Assembly: GCF_030250645.1 (NCBI RefSeq)
Contig: NZ_JASSVS010000004.1
Coordinates: 124,001-188,000 of the forward strand
Length of the DNA: 64,000 bases
Direction: 5' to 3'
DNA from: Marinobacter azerbaijanicus
GTDB taxonomy: Bacteria; Pseudomonadota; Gammaproteobacteria; Pseudomonadales; Oleiphilaceae
In this document: piece after piece, positions 39,634 through 47,805 of the stretch
Layout: each line of letters begins with the position of its first letter
How positions within the stretch are numbered: the first letter of the stretch is position 1
Notes under the pieces: model-generated
Told to the model about the DNA's origin: nothing
What the model saw: only the letters and a program-made list of their open reading frames with translations
Databases searched by the model: none
Program-made: the position numbers and the translations under genes

Positions 39634-40336
39634 GGGTCACCGTTGCCGCCAGCAGATACCCTGCACCACGCACGGTCTTGATCAGCCTGGGGTTACGCCC
39701 CTGATCCCCAAGGCGCTGGCGCAGGCGGCTGACCGCCACATCCACAACCCGATCCAGCGGCATGGACTCCCTTCCACGGGTAACCCCCGATATGGTGTCG
39801 CGGTCCAGCACTTCGTTGGGGTGAGCGAGAAAAAGCTGCAGCAGGGCAAAATCGGCACCGGACAGAGGCGTAGCCTTGCCCTGCTCGGAGATAAGTTCGT
39901 GGGCCAGGGTATCCAGCCGCCAGCGATCAAAGCGGACAAACCTGGGATTGTCTGCCCGGGTGAAACTCGATCGCCGCAACAGTGCCTTTACCCTGGCCTG
40001 CAGCTCTCGCGCACTGAACGGTTTGGCCAGATAATCGTCAGCGCCGATTTCCAGGCCCACAACCCGGTCGGTTTCATCGGAGCTTGCTGTCAGCATGATA
40101 ATGGGAACCTGGGAGTGCTCGCGGATTTCACGGCAAAGCGTGAAGCCATCGTCCCCCGGCATCATGACATCAAGAACAATCAGGTCCACTGGGGACTCCG
40201 CCAGCCGTTGACGCATGCTATCCCCCTCCGCAGCCGTCGCCACGTCGTAACCAACCCGGGAAAGGTGTTCATGCAGCAACTCACGAATGGCCAGGTCGTC
40301 GTCCACGACAAGAATTGATGATTTTGCATCAGACAT
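39620..40336 (-). CDS. OmpR-family response regulator (GltR-like)
   Basis: 238 residues from the ATG at 40336; an ATG 24 bp upstream is an alternative. Receiver domain with VVDDD, the phospho-Asp in LIVLDVMMPGDDG and the conserved Lys in LAKPFSARE, then a winged-helix DNA-binding domain (SRLRQRLGDQGRNPRLIKTVRGAGYLL). First gene of the kinase-porin-ABC transporter series, which it very probably controls. Confidence 0.92.
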   Translation of the reverse strand: MSDAKSSILVVDDDLAIRELLHEHLSRVGYDVATAAEGDSMRQRLAESPVDLIVLDVMMPGDDGFTLCREIREHSQVPIIMLTASSDETDRVVGLEIGADDYLAKPFSARELQARVKALLRRSSFTRADNPRFVRFDRWRLDTLAHELISEQGKATPLSGADFALLQLFLAHPNEVLDRDTISGVTRGRESMPLDRVVDVAVSRLRQRLGDQGRNPRLIKTVRGAGYLLAATVTHVAE

Positions 40337-40412
40337 TTGAAGGCCTTTATTGTTATTCATGGGTGCAAGCATATGTCTAAAAGTCGTGAGGCAAAAGCCC
40401 CACGTCAGTGCT

Positions 40413-40428
40413 AGGCTGAGTTCAGCCT
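40413..40428. promoter_or_regulatory. 16-bp dyad between divergent genes
   Basis: AGGCTGAGTTCAGCCT: perfect 7-bp arms around GT, 11 bp before the ATG at 40439 and about 80 bp upstream of the response regulator start. Could be a regulator site or an RNA hairpin in the leader. Confidence 0.35.
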
Positions 40429-40438
40429 CATTAACGGA

Positions 40439-41704
40439 ATGGATGCATCGGTCACCATGGATCTTCGGCCTTTGGCACTGGGTGTACTCGGTATAACGAC
40501 GGCTTCTGTCTGTCACGCGCAGCCCGCGGTGCTCAATCTCTATACCTTTGATTCGCCACCTTACCAGGCATCTGTCCTGGCTGGTGCCGGCATTGCAGAG
40601 GTTATTGGTGAAACTGTCGACACTGTGAACTGCGCGGCCAGCCAGGCGGGCTGGTCAACACGCATACGGGTCATACCGCAGAACAGGGCCGAACACTCAT
40701 TACGCCGGAACCTGATCGACGGTTACTTTGCCATTGACCCCTCCACGGAACTTGATGCCACCGCGCAACGAAGCAGGCCCGTGACTCTTGAGAAATGGTA
40801 TTTTTTCACATCTGGATCAGGGGCGGTGCCCGAATCCGCGCGAATCGGTGTTGTCGACGGCAGCAGCGAGGAAGCCTGGCTTGAGGCGAACGATTACAGT
40901 GTTTTCATGAGCGTGTCATCGCCGAGCCAACTCCCCGCTCTGCTGGAGCGGGGACGGATCGATGCAGCCCTCATGGACCAGCGAGCCATGGGCAACCTGC
41001 ATGATAAAGATAGATCCACCATCGGCAATCTGAACGCACACTTTCTTCGCTACGCTCCCCTCTATCTGTATCTGAGCGAGAATTTCACTGCCAACAACCC
41101 CGACTTCCTGCCCAGCTTCAACCAGTTTCTGCCGTCCTGTATGGAAGGCCAGATCACACTCTCTGTTGATGAAGAGGCGCGCATCAGAAAGCTGGCCGCG
41201 CGATTATTCAGCGAAATCAACAGCATGATCAACCTGCAACAGGCCATCGACGCCGGTCCGCGTGTAGAAAGTCTGACGGCGGTGCTGAACTTCGACACCA
41301 AATGGCAGGCTCTTGCCCCAAGGCACGCTACGGAACTTGCCAAAGCCATTCTTGAATTGCCTGGATCACGGGCTCTGCACGCCTGGAGGCTGACCCACAA
41401 GGAAATTGTCACCGAGGCTCTGCTGGCCAATAACCTGGGGACAGTGGCCGCCATGAGCCAGCTTACGTCTGATTTCTGGCAGGGCGACGAACCCAAGTTT
41501 ATCCGCGTTATGGACAACCTCAAGGCCGGTTTGACCGGGCACGATGCAATGTACGTGTCAGACATCCGTTACGATGCCTCAACCTCCCGCTTCCAGGTAA
41601 CCGTGAGCGCACCGGTTGGGCCGGTCAACCACAGTCTTCCCCAGGGGATCATCGTGTTGGGGCTGGACATAGAAAATGTGCTGGTGACCGACAAAACAGA
41701 CTGA
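40439..41704 (+). CDS. periplasmic solute-binding-domain protein, possible sensor
   Basis: 421 residues with a probable signal peptide ending at SVCHA (an ATG at 40457 would give a cleaner one). Residues about 30-260 look like a family 3 extracellular binding domain (FDSPPYQ near the start, then RIDAALMDQ). The last 150 residues are predominantly helix followed by a strand-rich end (MYVSDIRYDASTSRFQVTV, GIIVLGLDIENVL) that resembles part of a PDC/Cache sensor. No transporter genes accompany it. Being divergent from the two-component genes, it may be an accessory sensor. Function unknown. Confidence 0.6.
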   Translation: MDASVTMDLRPLALGVLGITTASVCHAQPAVLNLYTFDSPPYQASVLAGAGIAEVIGETVDTVNCAASQAGWSTRIRVIPQNRAEHSLRRNLIDGYFAIDPSTELDATAQRSRPVTLEKWYFFTSGSGAVPESARIGVVDGSSEEAWLEANDYSVFMSVSSPSQLPALLERGRIDAALMDQRAMGNLHDKDRSTIGNLNAHFLRYAPLYLYLSENFTANNPDFLPSFNQFLPSCMEGQITLSVDEEARIRKLAARLFSEINSMINLQQAIDAGPRVESLTAVLNFDTKWQALAPRHATELAKAILELPGSRALHAWRLTHKEIVTEALLANNLGTVAAMSQLTSDFWQGDEPKFIRVMDNLKAGLTGHDAMYVSDIRYDASTSRFQVTVSAPVGPVNHSLPQGIIVLGLDIENVLVTDKTD

Positions 41705-41706
41705 CC

Positions 41707-43395
41707 TTACGGGGGCCCGATTTCACAGGCCAACACCAGTGCCCAGAACTCCGAAAAGTCATTGACCACCACATCCGGTTTGTCCGGATGCTTGTGCGTG
41801 CCGGGGAAAATCCGGTTCAGCCAGGGCAGGTCCCACTGTGCACCGTTAAAAAACACGGCTGTCATGCCAGCGCGTTTGGCAGCAATCACATCCGTGGTGC
41901 TGTCACCCACATACCAGACACTTGGGTCCGGAGGGTAATCCAGTTTTTGCACAGCGAGGTAAAGCTGGTCGGGATGGGGTTTCCTCAAGGGAGTGTCATC
42001 ACCGCACACATCCACATCAAACAGGTGTGTCCAGCCGGTATCTTCCACTGCGGCCAATTCATGCTCGAAGAACTCCCGATCGCGGTTGGTAATCACCCCC
42101 ACCTGAATGCCAATACGCCGCAGGCCCTCAAGCACCGCCCGCACCTTGGGTTCGAAAGCTTTCACCGTACCGTAATGTTCACGGTAGTGACGGTTGAATA
42201 CTTTATGAGCCACCTGTTTGGCATCCTGGTCCTCACCGAACAGCACTTCAAAAATATCCGTGCGTGAGATCTTGCGGTCCGCCCGCACCTTGGGATGCAA
42301 CCTGGCGAACTCACGCACATAAGCCACCAGGCGGGCGTCCTCGGGGGTTTTGCTGTCTTCCGGCGCCAGCATGCGATCAATCAGGCCCAGCTCCTCGAAC
42401 TCAGGGAACATGTCGTCCACTGCGTGGTACATGGCATCCAGAGTGTCCACCAGGGTAGCGTGCCAGTCGAACAGCACCACCGAGGGACGAATCAGGCTGA
42501 CAACCGCCGGGTGCCAGTCAGGTTCAACCCGTGGCTGCGGTGGTTCCGGGCGGGGGTACGGTCGTGGCCGGACTTCGGCAGGGGTTGCCTGAAAAGCCTC
42601 AGGCTCCCGCCTCTCCAGCAGTGCCAGCAGATTGATCAGGTCCTCAAAGCTGTCGAGAATGGCTGACGGGGCATCGCGATGGCTGAACCAGCTGTCAATC
42701 CTTCCGGATTCCCAACAGGCACCGTTGTAGAACACTCCGGAGACACCAGCACGGTTGGCGGTGAGCATGTCCACGTAACTGTCACCCACATACCAGGCAC
42801 GTTCATCCGCGGGTAAATTCAGCTTCTCCAGGGCACGAATGATTACCTCGGGGTCGGGTTTATATTCGGTCACATCATCAGCACAGACCGTGGCGTCAAA
42901 CAGGTTCTGCCACCGCCCCTCATCCACCATTTGCAGTTCCTTGTCCAGAAACTCCCGGTTGCGGTTGGTGGACACCGCCAGACGAATACCCATCGCTTTC
43001 AGGGCCGTCAGATACTCGTAAGCGCCCTGCTGGAAGGGCTTCACCTTTCCAAAATATTTTCTGTAGCAATTGTTGTAGGCGTCGTGGGCGATCAGTTTGG
43101 CCTCTTTGTCGTCACCAAAGATGGCATTGAATATTTCGGTGCGGGAGACGCGACGCTCCGCCAGAATGCGCGGATGCAGGCGCCGGAATATGCGGATGTA
43201 ACGCACCAGACGGGCATCATCAGACGTGCGGCACTTATCTTCGGGTAACAACCGGTCCACCAGCCCCAGATCTTCCAGTTGCGGCAGCATCTCTTCCATG
43301 GCGCTGAACATGGCATCGTGGGTATCCACCAGGGTGCCATGCCAGTCAAACATCAGCACCGACGGTGCGGGCAATCCATCGCTGAATCTGGTCAT
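41707..43395 (-). CDS. tandem-duplicated HAD-like phosphatase
   Basis: 562 residues made of two homologous HAD units (about 10-262 and 302-555) joined by a proline-rich linker (270-293). The nucleophile motif reads FDWHGT (Asp17) in unit 1 and FDWHAT (Asp310) in unit 2, so the second Asp of the normal DxD is His in both. The later Lys and GDS motifs are kept (EYKPDPE, YVGDSYVD; LRKPHPD, YVGDSTTD). Hydrolytic activity is plausible but altered, as in phosphonoacetaldehyde hydrolase, where that position is Ala. Strong GGAGG site. Confidence 0.85.
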   Translation of the reverse strand: MTRFSDGLPAPSVLMFDWHGTLVDTHDAMFSAMEEMLPQLEDLGLVDRLLPEDKCRTSDDARLVRYIRIFRRLHPRILAERRVSRTEIFNAIFGDDKEAKLIAHDAYNNCYRKYFGKVKPFQQGAYEYLTALKAMGIRLAVSTNRNREFLDKELQMVDEGRWQNLFDATVCADDVTEYKPDPEVIIRALEKLNLPADERAWYVGDSYVDMLTANRAGVSGVFYNGACWESGRIDSWFSHRDAPSAILDSFEDLINLLALLERREPEAFQATPAEVRPRPYPRPEPPQPRVEPDWHPAVVSLIRPSVVLFDWHATLVDTLDAMYHAVDDMFPEFEELGLIDRMLAPEDSKTPEDARLVAYVREFARLHPKVRADRKISRTDIFEVLFGEDQDAKQVAHKVFNRHYREHYGTVKAFEPKVRAVLEGLRRIGIQVGVITNRDREFFEHELAAVEDTGWTHLFDVDVCGDDTPLRKPHPDQLYLAVQKLDYPPDPSVWYVGDSTTDVIAAKRAGMTAVFFNGAQWDLPWLNRIFPGTHKHPDKPDVVVNDFSEFWALVLACEIGPP

Positions 43396-43670
43396 GAACT
43401 TTCCTCCGAAACCGAATCAGGTACCTGCTTGGTTCAGTTAAAACCATTTCCAGCCTGACTACAAAAAGCGCGTCTCACTTCCCCATTATCGCAGTCACTT
43501 GCATTACTTGTTATAGCGACACGAATCCCTCCTGCGCCTTCCTGGCCCCGCCCAGAGCCCTTCGCACCAAACACGGGCGCATCTGTGTTTCGCTACTTTC
43601 CGCCTTTCTTCCACTCATCAAAATTTAAACCCTAATAAAAACAGTCATTTTGGAGGCCTGTTCCGGTTTC

Positions 43671-43685
43671 TGGCACAGCAGGTGC
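43671..43685 (+). promoter_or_regulatory. sigma54-type -24/-12 promoter
   Basis: TGGCACAGCAGGTGC matches TGGCACG-N4-TTGC at 9 of 11 fixed positions with the required GG-N10-GC spacing. The start would be near 43696, about 50 bp before the binding-protein ATG. It lies in a 351-bp gene-free stretch whose other visible content is the dyad at 43708. Confidence 0.5.
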
Positions 43686-43707
43686 AGCACTCAAGGCAAG
43701 GGTCATG

Positions 43708-43723
43708 ACCTGTTAGTACAAGT
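43708..43723. promoter_or_regulatory. probable GntR operator, copy 1
   Basis: ACCTGT-TAGT-ACAAGT, an inverted repeat with one mismatch. The same layout (ACCTGT-N4-ACAAG) recurs 22 bp before the gntR start. Including flanks, the two copies share CATGACCTGT and ACAAG. Confidence 0.6.
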
Positions 43724-43746
43724 CAATCACATGGGAAGCGAATACG

Positions 43747-45108
43747 ATGAGAGAACCAAGAACCCTTGCAACCTTAACACTCTGTGGATCGATGGCCCTG
43801 TTTGCCACCGCTGTCTCTGCAGAAACCATCCGCGTCGGCATCGGCCACCAGAGCATGGTAACCAATACCGTATCTGGCGGCATTGTGCTGGAAAAGCTGG
43901 ACTTGCTGGAAAAGCACCTGCCTACCAGTGGCAAATACGAAGGCGTGGATTACGAAATAGTGTACCGGGACTACGACTCCGGACCACCCATCACCAACCA
44001 GATGCTGGCTGGCAAGCTGGAATTCGGAGTCATGGGTGACTATCCCCTGATTGTGAACGGCGCCAAGTTCCAGGAAACCGGCAAGCAGGAAACCCGCTTT
44101 ATCGGGGTCACCGGCTACAACCTTCGCGGTACCGGTAACGGCATCGTCGTACCCATCGACTCCGATGCCCAGAGTCTCGCCGACCTCGCAGGAAAAACCC
44201 TGTCTGTACCGGTGGGCAGCGCCGCCTGGGGCATGACCCTTAAGGCATTGAGCGAAGCCGGCCTGAGCGACAAGGTGCAGATTGTTAACCAGAGCCCATC
44301 GGTGGGGGCGGCAAACATCCAGGCCGGACGCATCGATGCCCACGCCGATTTCTGCCCCTGGTCAGAAATCATGGAGTTCCGGGGCACGGCTCGCAAAATC
44401 TACGACGGTAGCGAAGCCGGCATTCCCACGTTTCACGGCATCGTGGTGCGGGAGAGCTACGCCAAGCAGTATCCGGAAATCGTTGAAGGCGTTCTGAAAG
44501 CCACGCTGGAAGCCCAGAAATGGATCCAGGAAAACCCCATGGAGGCCGCGATTAAAGTCTCCGAGTGGACCGGTGTAGAGAAAGAGGTGCTTTACCTCTA
44601 CTTCAGTGAAGGTGGGATCACCACCGCCGAGGCCAGCATCAAGGACGTATGGGTCGATGCCATGAAGTATGACCTTGATCTGCTGAAACGGGAAGTGGGC
44701 GTGCCTGACCTGGATTTCGAACGCTGGGTAGATGATACATATCTACGCACTGCCTATCAGGCCATGGATATGGACTACGACGCACTGGTGAACACAGTGG
44801 TCACTACCGAACCCAACAATCCTGCCCTGAAACCTGCTGAAATCTGGTTCGAAGACAAAGGCATTGTCACCTACGACAGCGTTGCCGACATGCTCGCTGC
44901 CATGGAAGAGCCGGGAAGCGCCATCAATGCTACCTACGTCTACGACAACCTCACCGGCCTGAAGCTGTTCGGTAAAGCGGCCTACCTGGTGCGCGGTGAC
45001 GACGGCGAAGTGGTGGCCTTCCTCAAGAAGGCAGACTCCGAGAAACACATTGCCAATCACGGCGGTACCCCGGTCACCCCGGAAAGCACTGTGGCGATGG
45101 CTTACTGA
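43747..45108 (+). CDS. sulfonate/nitrate-type ABC binding protein with NosL-like tail
   Basis: 453 residues with a signal peptide ending at AVSAE. Residues 25-340 are an NMT1/SsuA-type binding protein (MLAGKLEFGVMGDYPLI, VPVGSAAWGMTL, AGRIDAHADFCPW). The last 100 or so residues are extra: YDSVADMLAAM, INATYVYDN, GKAAYLV and HGGTPV follow the pattern of the NosL C-terminal region, but without NosL copper-binding cysteines. The importer family handles sulfonates, taurine, nitrate, thiocyanate and others; the ligand here is unknown. First gene of the redox cluster. Confidence 0.82.
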   Translation: MREPRTLATLTLCGSMALFATAVSAETIRVGIGHQSMVTNTVSGGIVLEKLDLLEKHLPTSGKYEGVDYEIVYRDYDSGPPITNQMLAGKLEFGVMGDYPLIVNGAKFQETGKQETRFIGVTGYNLRGTGNGIVVPIDSDAQSLADLAGKTLSVPVGSAAWGMTLKALSEAGLSDKVQIVNQSPSVGAANIQAGRIDAHADFCPWSEIMEFRGTARKIYDGSEAGIPTFHGIVVRESYAKQYPEIVEGVLKATLEAQKWIQENPMEAAIKVSEWTGVEKEVLYLYFSEGGITTAEASIKDVWVDAMKYDLDLLKREVGVPDLDFERWVDDTYLRTAYQAMDMDYDALVNTVVTTEPNNPALKPAEIWFEDKGIVTYDSVADMLAAMEEPGSAINATYVYDNLTGLKLFGKAAYLVRGDDGEVVAFLKKADSEKHIANHGGTPVTPESTVAMAY

Positions 45109-45112
45109 GTCC

Positions 45113-45145
45113 TTGCGGTGCAGATGCCAGATGTCTGCACCGCAA
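45113..45145 (+). promoter_or_regulatory. 12-bp intercistronic hairpin after the binding-protein gene
   Basis: TTGCGGTGCAGA (45113-45124) and TCTGCACCGCAA (45134-45145) pair perfectly around a 9-nt loop; no T-tract. It is placed as in the gtsA-gtsB gap and probably stabilises the binding-protein message. Confidence 0.7.
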
Positions 45146-45165
45146 CGACCTGAGGAGTGAGAAAG

Positions 45166-46107
45166 ATGGATAGCAAAAGCAATGTAGCCATGCGGACAAC
45201 CGAACCCCTGGTCGAGGCTGAAACTGATCCGGCCATGGCACAGGCCGCTCGGGAAGAGACGGGGGCCGGCGTGCCAGCCGGGGAGAAAAAAGCAGATAAT
45301 GACTCCCGCCCGCCCGCCGGTGTGTGGTTTAAAACCACCGGGACCCGCTACCTGGTACGTATCATGGCCCTGGTTGTCGCGGTTGTGCTCTGGGAACTGG
45401 CATCCACCAACGGTTTCCATTTCTACATCAACTTCGACAACATCCCGGCACCGTCTGTAGTCGGCGCGGCTCTGGTAACGGAACTGACCGGCAAGGAATT
45501 TTACCTGCACATTCTCCATAGCCTGGAGCGCGTCGCCATCGCCTACGTGATCGCCGTGGTTGTAGGAGTGGTGCTGGGTGTCGCCATGGGACGTTCCCGC
45601 TGGGCGGAAGACATCATCCTGCCCTATATCGAACTGCTGCGCCCCATTCCAGCGGTCGCATGGATTCCTCTGGCGATTCTGATGCTACCCACCGAGCAGT
45701 CCAGCATTATTTTCATTACCTTCCTGGGCGCACTGTTTCCAGTGATTCTCAACACTGTCCACGGTGTTGAACAGACCAACAGCGTGCTGGTTCGCGCCGC
45801 CCGAAGCCTGGGTGCCAGCCGCACTGCCATTCTCTGGCACGTTGTGCTGCCCGGCGCCATGCCCTCGATCGTGGCTGGGCTGGCCATAGGCATGGGCGTG
45901 GCATGGTTCTCGCTTCTGGCGGGGGAAATTATCAGCGGCCAGTACGGCATCGGGTACTACACCTGGAACTCCTACACCCTCATTCAATACCCGCAAATCA
46001 TTATCGGCATGCTCACCATCGGTGGTCTCGGCACATTGTGCACCCTGCTGGTTCGCAAGGGCTGCAACCCTCTGCTGAAGTGGCAAGCCAAAGGAGGCCG
46101 CTCATGA
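45166..46107 (+). CDS. ABC transporter permease (SsuC/TauC type)
   Basis: 313 residues from the ATG at 45166, placed 9 bp after GAGGAG; a GTG 9 bp earlier is less likely. A hydrophilic N-terminal 60 residues precede six membrane helices. The coupling loop RAARSLGASRTAILWHVVLPGAMPS is typical of the sulfonate/taurine/nitrate importer family. The stop overlaps the ATPase start by 4 bp. Confidence 0.92.
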   Translation: MDSKSNVAMRTTEPLVEAETDPAMAQAAREETGAGVPAGEKKADNDSRPPAGVWFKTTGTRYLVRIMALVVAVVLWELASTNGFHFYINFDNIPAPSVVGAALVTELTGKEFYLHILHSLERVAIAYVIAVVVGVVLGVAMGRSRWAEDIILPYIELLRPIPAVAWIPLAILMLPTEQSSIIFITFLGALFPVILNTVHGVEQTNSVLVRAARSLGASRTAILWHVVLPGAMPSIVAGLAIGMGVAWFSLLAGEIISGQYGIGYYTWNSYTLIQYPQIIIGMLTIGGLGTLCTLLVRKGCNPLLKWQAKGGRS

Positions 46108-46982
46108 GTGACGTCATTGTAAATGACAATCGTCTTGCTGTGCTGGATCACAGCCGGTTACGGGCGAATTCCGGTAAGCCGGGCGCGGAACGTGGCCGGA
46201 TATCGGTCAGGGATGTGGATATCGTTTTCGATACTGCCAGCGGCCCCCACGTAGCGGTTCAGAATGCCAGCCTCACGGTTCGCCCGGGCGAGTTTGTCTG
46301 CCTGCTGGGCCCCTCCGGGTGCGGCAAATCCACGCTGATGAACAGCATTGCCGGTTTCGTACCACCCACGCGCGGCGACGTCACAGTAGACGGCGAAGCA
46401 GTGACCGAACCCGCCCCCGATCGCGGCATGGTATTCCAGCAACACTCCCTGTTTCCCTGGAAAACCGTCAAGGAAAACGTGGCCTTCGGTCCTTTGATGG
46501 CCGGTGTAGGCCAGAACGAGGCGAACGGTGTTGCCCGTACATTTCTCTCCCTGGTGGGCCTGGCCGCATTTGAGAACACCTACCCCAACACCCTGTCCGG
46601 AGGGATGCAGCAACGGGTGGGCATAGCCCGGGCATTGGCGAACTATCCCAGTGTGTTGCTGATGGACGAACCCTTCGGGGCCCTCGATGCGCAGACCCGC
46701 ATCATGATGCAGGAGAACCTGCTGGATATCTGGCGGGAGTTCCGCAACACCGTGGTGTTTGTCACCCACGACATCGACGAAGCCGTGTTCCTGTCGGACC
46801 GGATTGTAGTGATGAGTGCCAGCCCCGGCCGGATCATTGCCGACATTGATGTGAACCTGTCTCGCCCACGGGAACAGTCCCTGCTTACCAGCCCCGAATT
46901 CATGGCCCTGAAACGCCAGTGTCTGGATCTGATTCGCAAGGAAACCCTCAATGCATTTCAACAGCAGAACAAGGCGGGGTAA
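46104..46982 (+). CDS. ABC transporter ATP-binding protein (SsuB/TauB type)
   Basis: 292 residues from the ATG at 46104. Walker A GPSGCGKST, signature LSGGMQQR, Walker B VLLMDEPFGALDA and VTHDID. The QQHSLFPWKTVKENVAFG segment is characteristic of sulfonate/taurine/nitrate ATPases. Coupled to the permease by ATGA; completes the importer of the redox cluster. Confidence 0.93.
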   Translation: MSDVIVNDNRLAVLDHSRLRANSGKPGAERGRISVRDVDIVFDTASGPHVAVQNASLTVRPGEFVCLLGPSGCGKSTLMNSIAGFVPPTRGDVTVDGEAVTEPAPDRGMVFQQHSLFPWKTVKENVAFGPLMAGVGQNEANGVARTFLSLVGLAAFENTYPNTLSGGMQQRVGIARALANYPSVLLMDEPFGALDAQTRIMMQENLLDIWREFRNTVVFVTHDIDEAVFLSDRIVVMSASPGRIIADIDVNLSRPREQSLLTSPEFMALKRQCLDLIRKETLNAFQQQNKAG

Positions 46983-47024
46983 CCATGAACGGTCTGCTCG
47001 CAACGTCACCTGAACTCGCCATGA

Positions 47025-47040
47025 CCTGTCATAACAAGCA
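47025..47040. promoter_or_regulatory. probable GntR operator, copy 2
   Basis: ACCTGT-CATA-ACAAGC, inside the 70-bp gap before gntR. It also contains the dyad ATGACCTGTCAT. Matches copy 1 upstream of the transporter genes, suggesting the regulator controls both itself and the importer. Confidence 0.6.
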
Positions 47041-47052
47041 GAGGGATGCACG

Positions 47053-47796
47053 ATGACCAATGCCACCCAAATGATGGCAGGGAAATCACCTCTGCCTCTA
47101 TATGTCCAGATCCGTGACAGCCTGCGGCGTCAGATTCTCGATGGCACTTACCAGGTCCATGAGCGTCTGCCGTCAGAAAACGAAATGATGAGTGTTTTCG
47201 GTGTCAGCCGGATCACCATCCGCCAGGCACTGCGGGACCTTCACAACGAGGGCCTGGTATTCAGCGCCCAGGGCAAGGGCACCTTCGTAAGCAAGCCCAA
47301 GGCGGTACAGAACGTCCAGCGCCTGGAGGGCTTTGGAGAAGCCATGGCCGCCCAGGGCTATGAAGCCTCGGCCCGGGTGCTCAGCATCCAGCAACTGAAG
47401 GCGCCCAAAGCCGTTGCTGCTTCACTGGACCTGCAGTCCGGTGACGAGGTGATCGAAGTCAAACGGGTGAGATATCTGAACCGCTCGCCGGTGTGCATCG
47501 AGAACAGTTACTTCCCCATGGACATAGGACGTCGGATGTTCGGCCTCGACCTGTCCGGTGACATCTTCCCCATGCTGGAAAACCTGTTTGGCATCCCACT
47601 CGGCGGTGCCGACATCAGCCTCGACTCCATCCTTGCGGATGACGAAGCCCAACGATACCTGAACCTCAAAGCCGGTGAAGCCATTCTCCGGGTTGAACGC
47701 CTGACCCATAACCGGGACGGCCGTCCCATCGATTTCGAGTATCTCTGCTACCGCGGTGATTCATTCAAATACCAGTTCCGGATTGACCGGAAATAG
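47053..47796 (+). CDS. GntR family (HutC subfamily) regulator
   Basis: 247 residues. Winged helix at residues 13-80 (PLYVQIRDSLRRQILDG, LPSENEMMSVFGVSRITIRQ, GKGTFVSKP) and a C-terminal UTRA ligand domain (from about 95 to 240) as in HutC and NagR. UTRA regulators usually release DNA on binding a pathway metabolite. It lies between importer and enzyme genes and probably reports the imported compound or an intermediate. Confidence 0.92.
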   Translation: MTNATQMMAGKSPLPLYVQIRDSLRRQILDGTYQVHERLPSENEMMSVFGVSRITIRQALRDLHNEGLVFSAQGKGTFVSKPKAVQNVQRLEGFGEAMAAQGYEASARVLSIQQLKAPKAVAASLDLQSGDEVIEVKRVRYLNRSPVCIENSYFPMDIGRRMFGLDLSGDIFPMLENLFGIPLGGADISLDSILADDEAQRYLNLKAGEAILRVERLTHNRDGRPIDFEYLCYRGDSFKYQFRIDRK

Positions 47797-47805
47797 GAGC
47801 GCACC

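Noticed and set aside
41707..43395. Tandem HAD gene as an assembly duplication
   Set aside because: The halves are homologous but differ at many residues and are joined by a distinct proline-rich linker, so this is a genuine old duplication.
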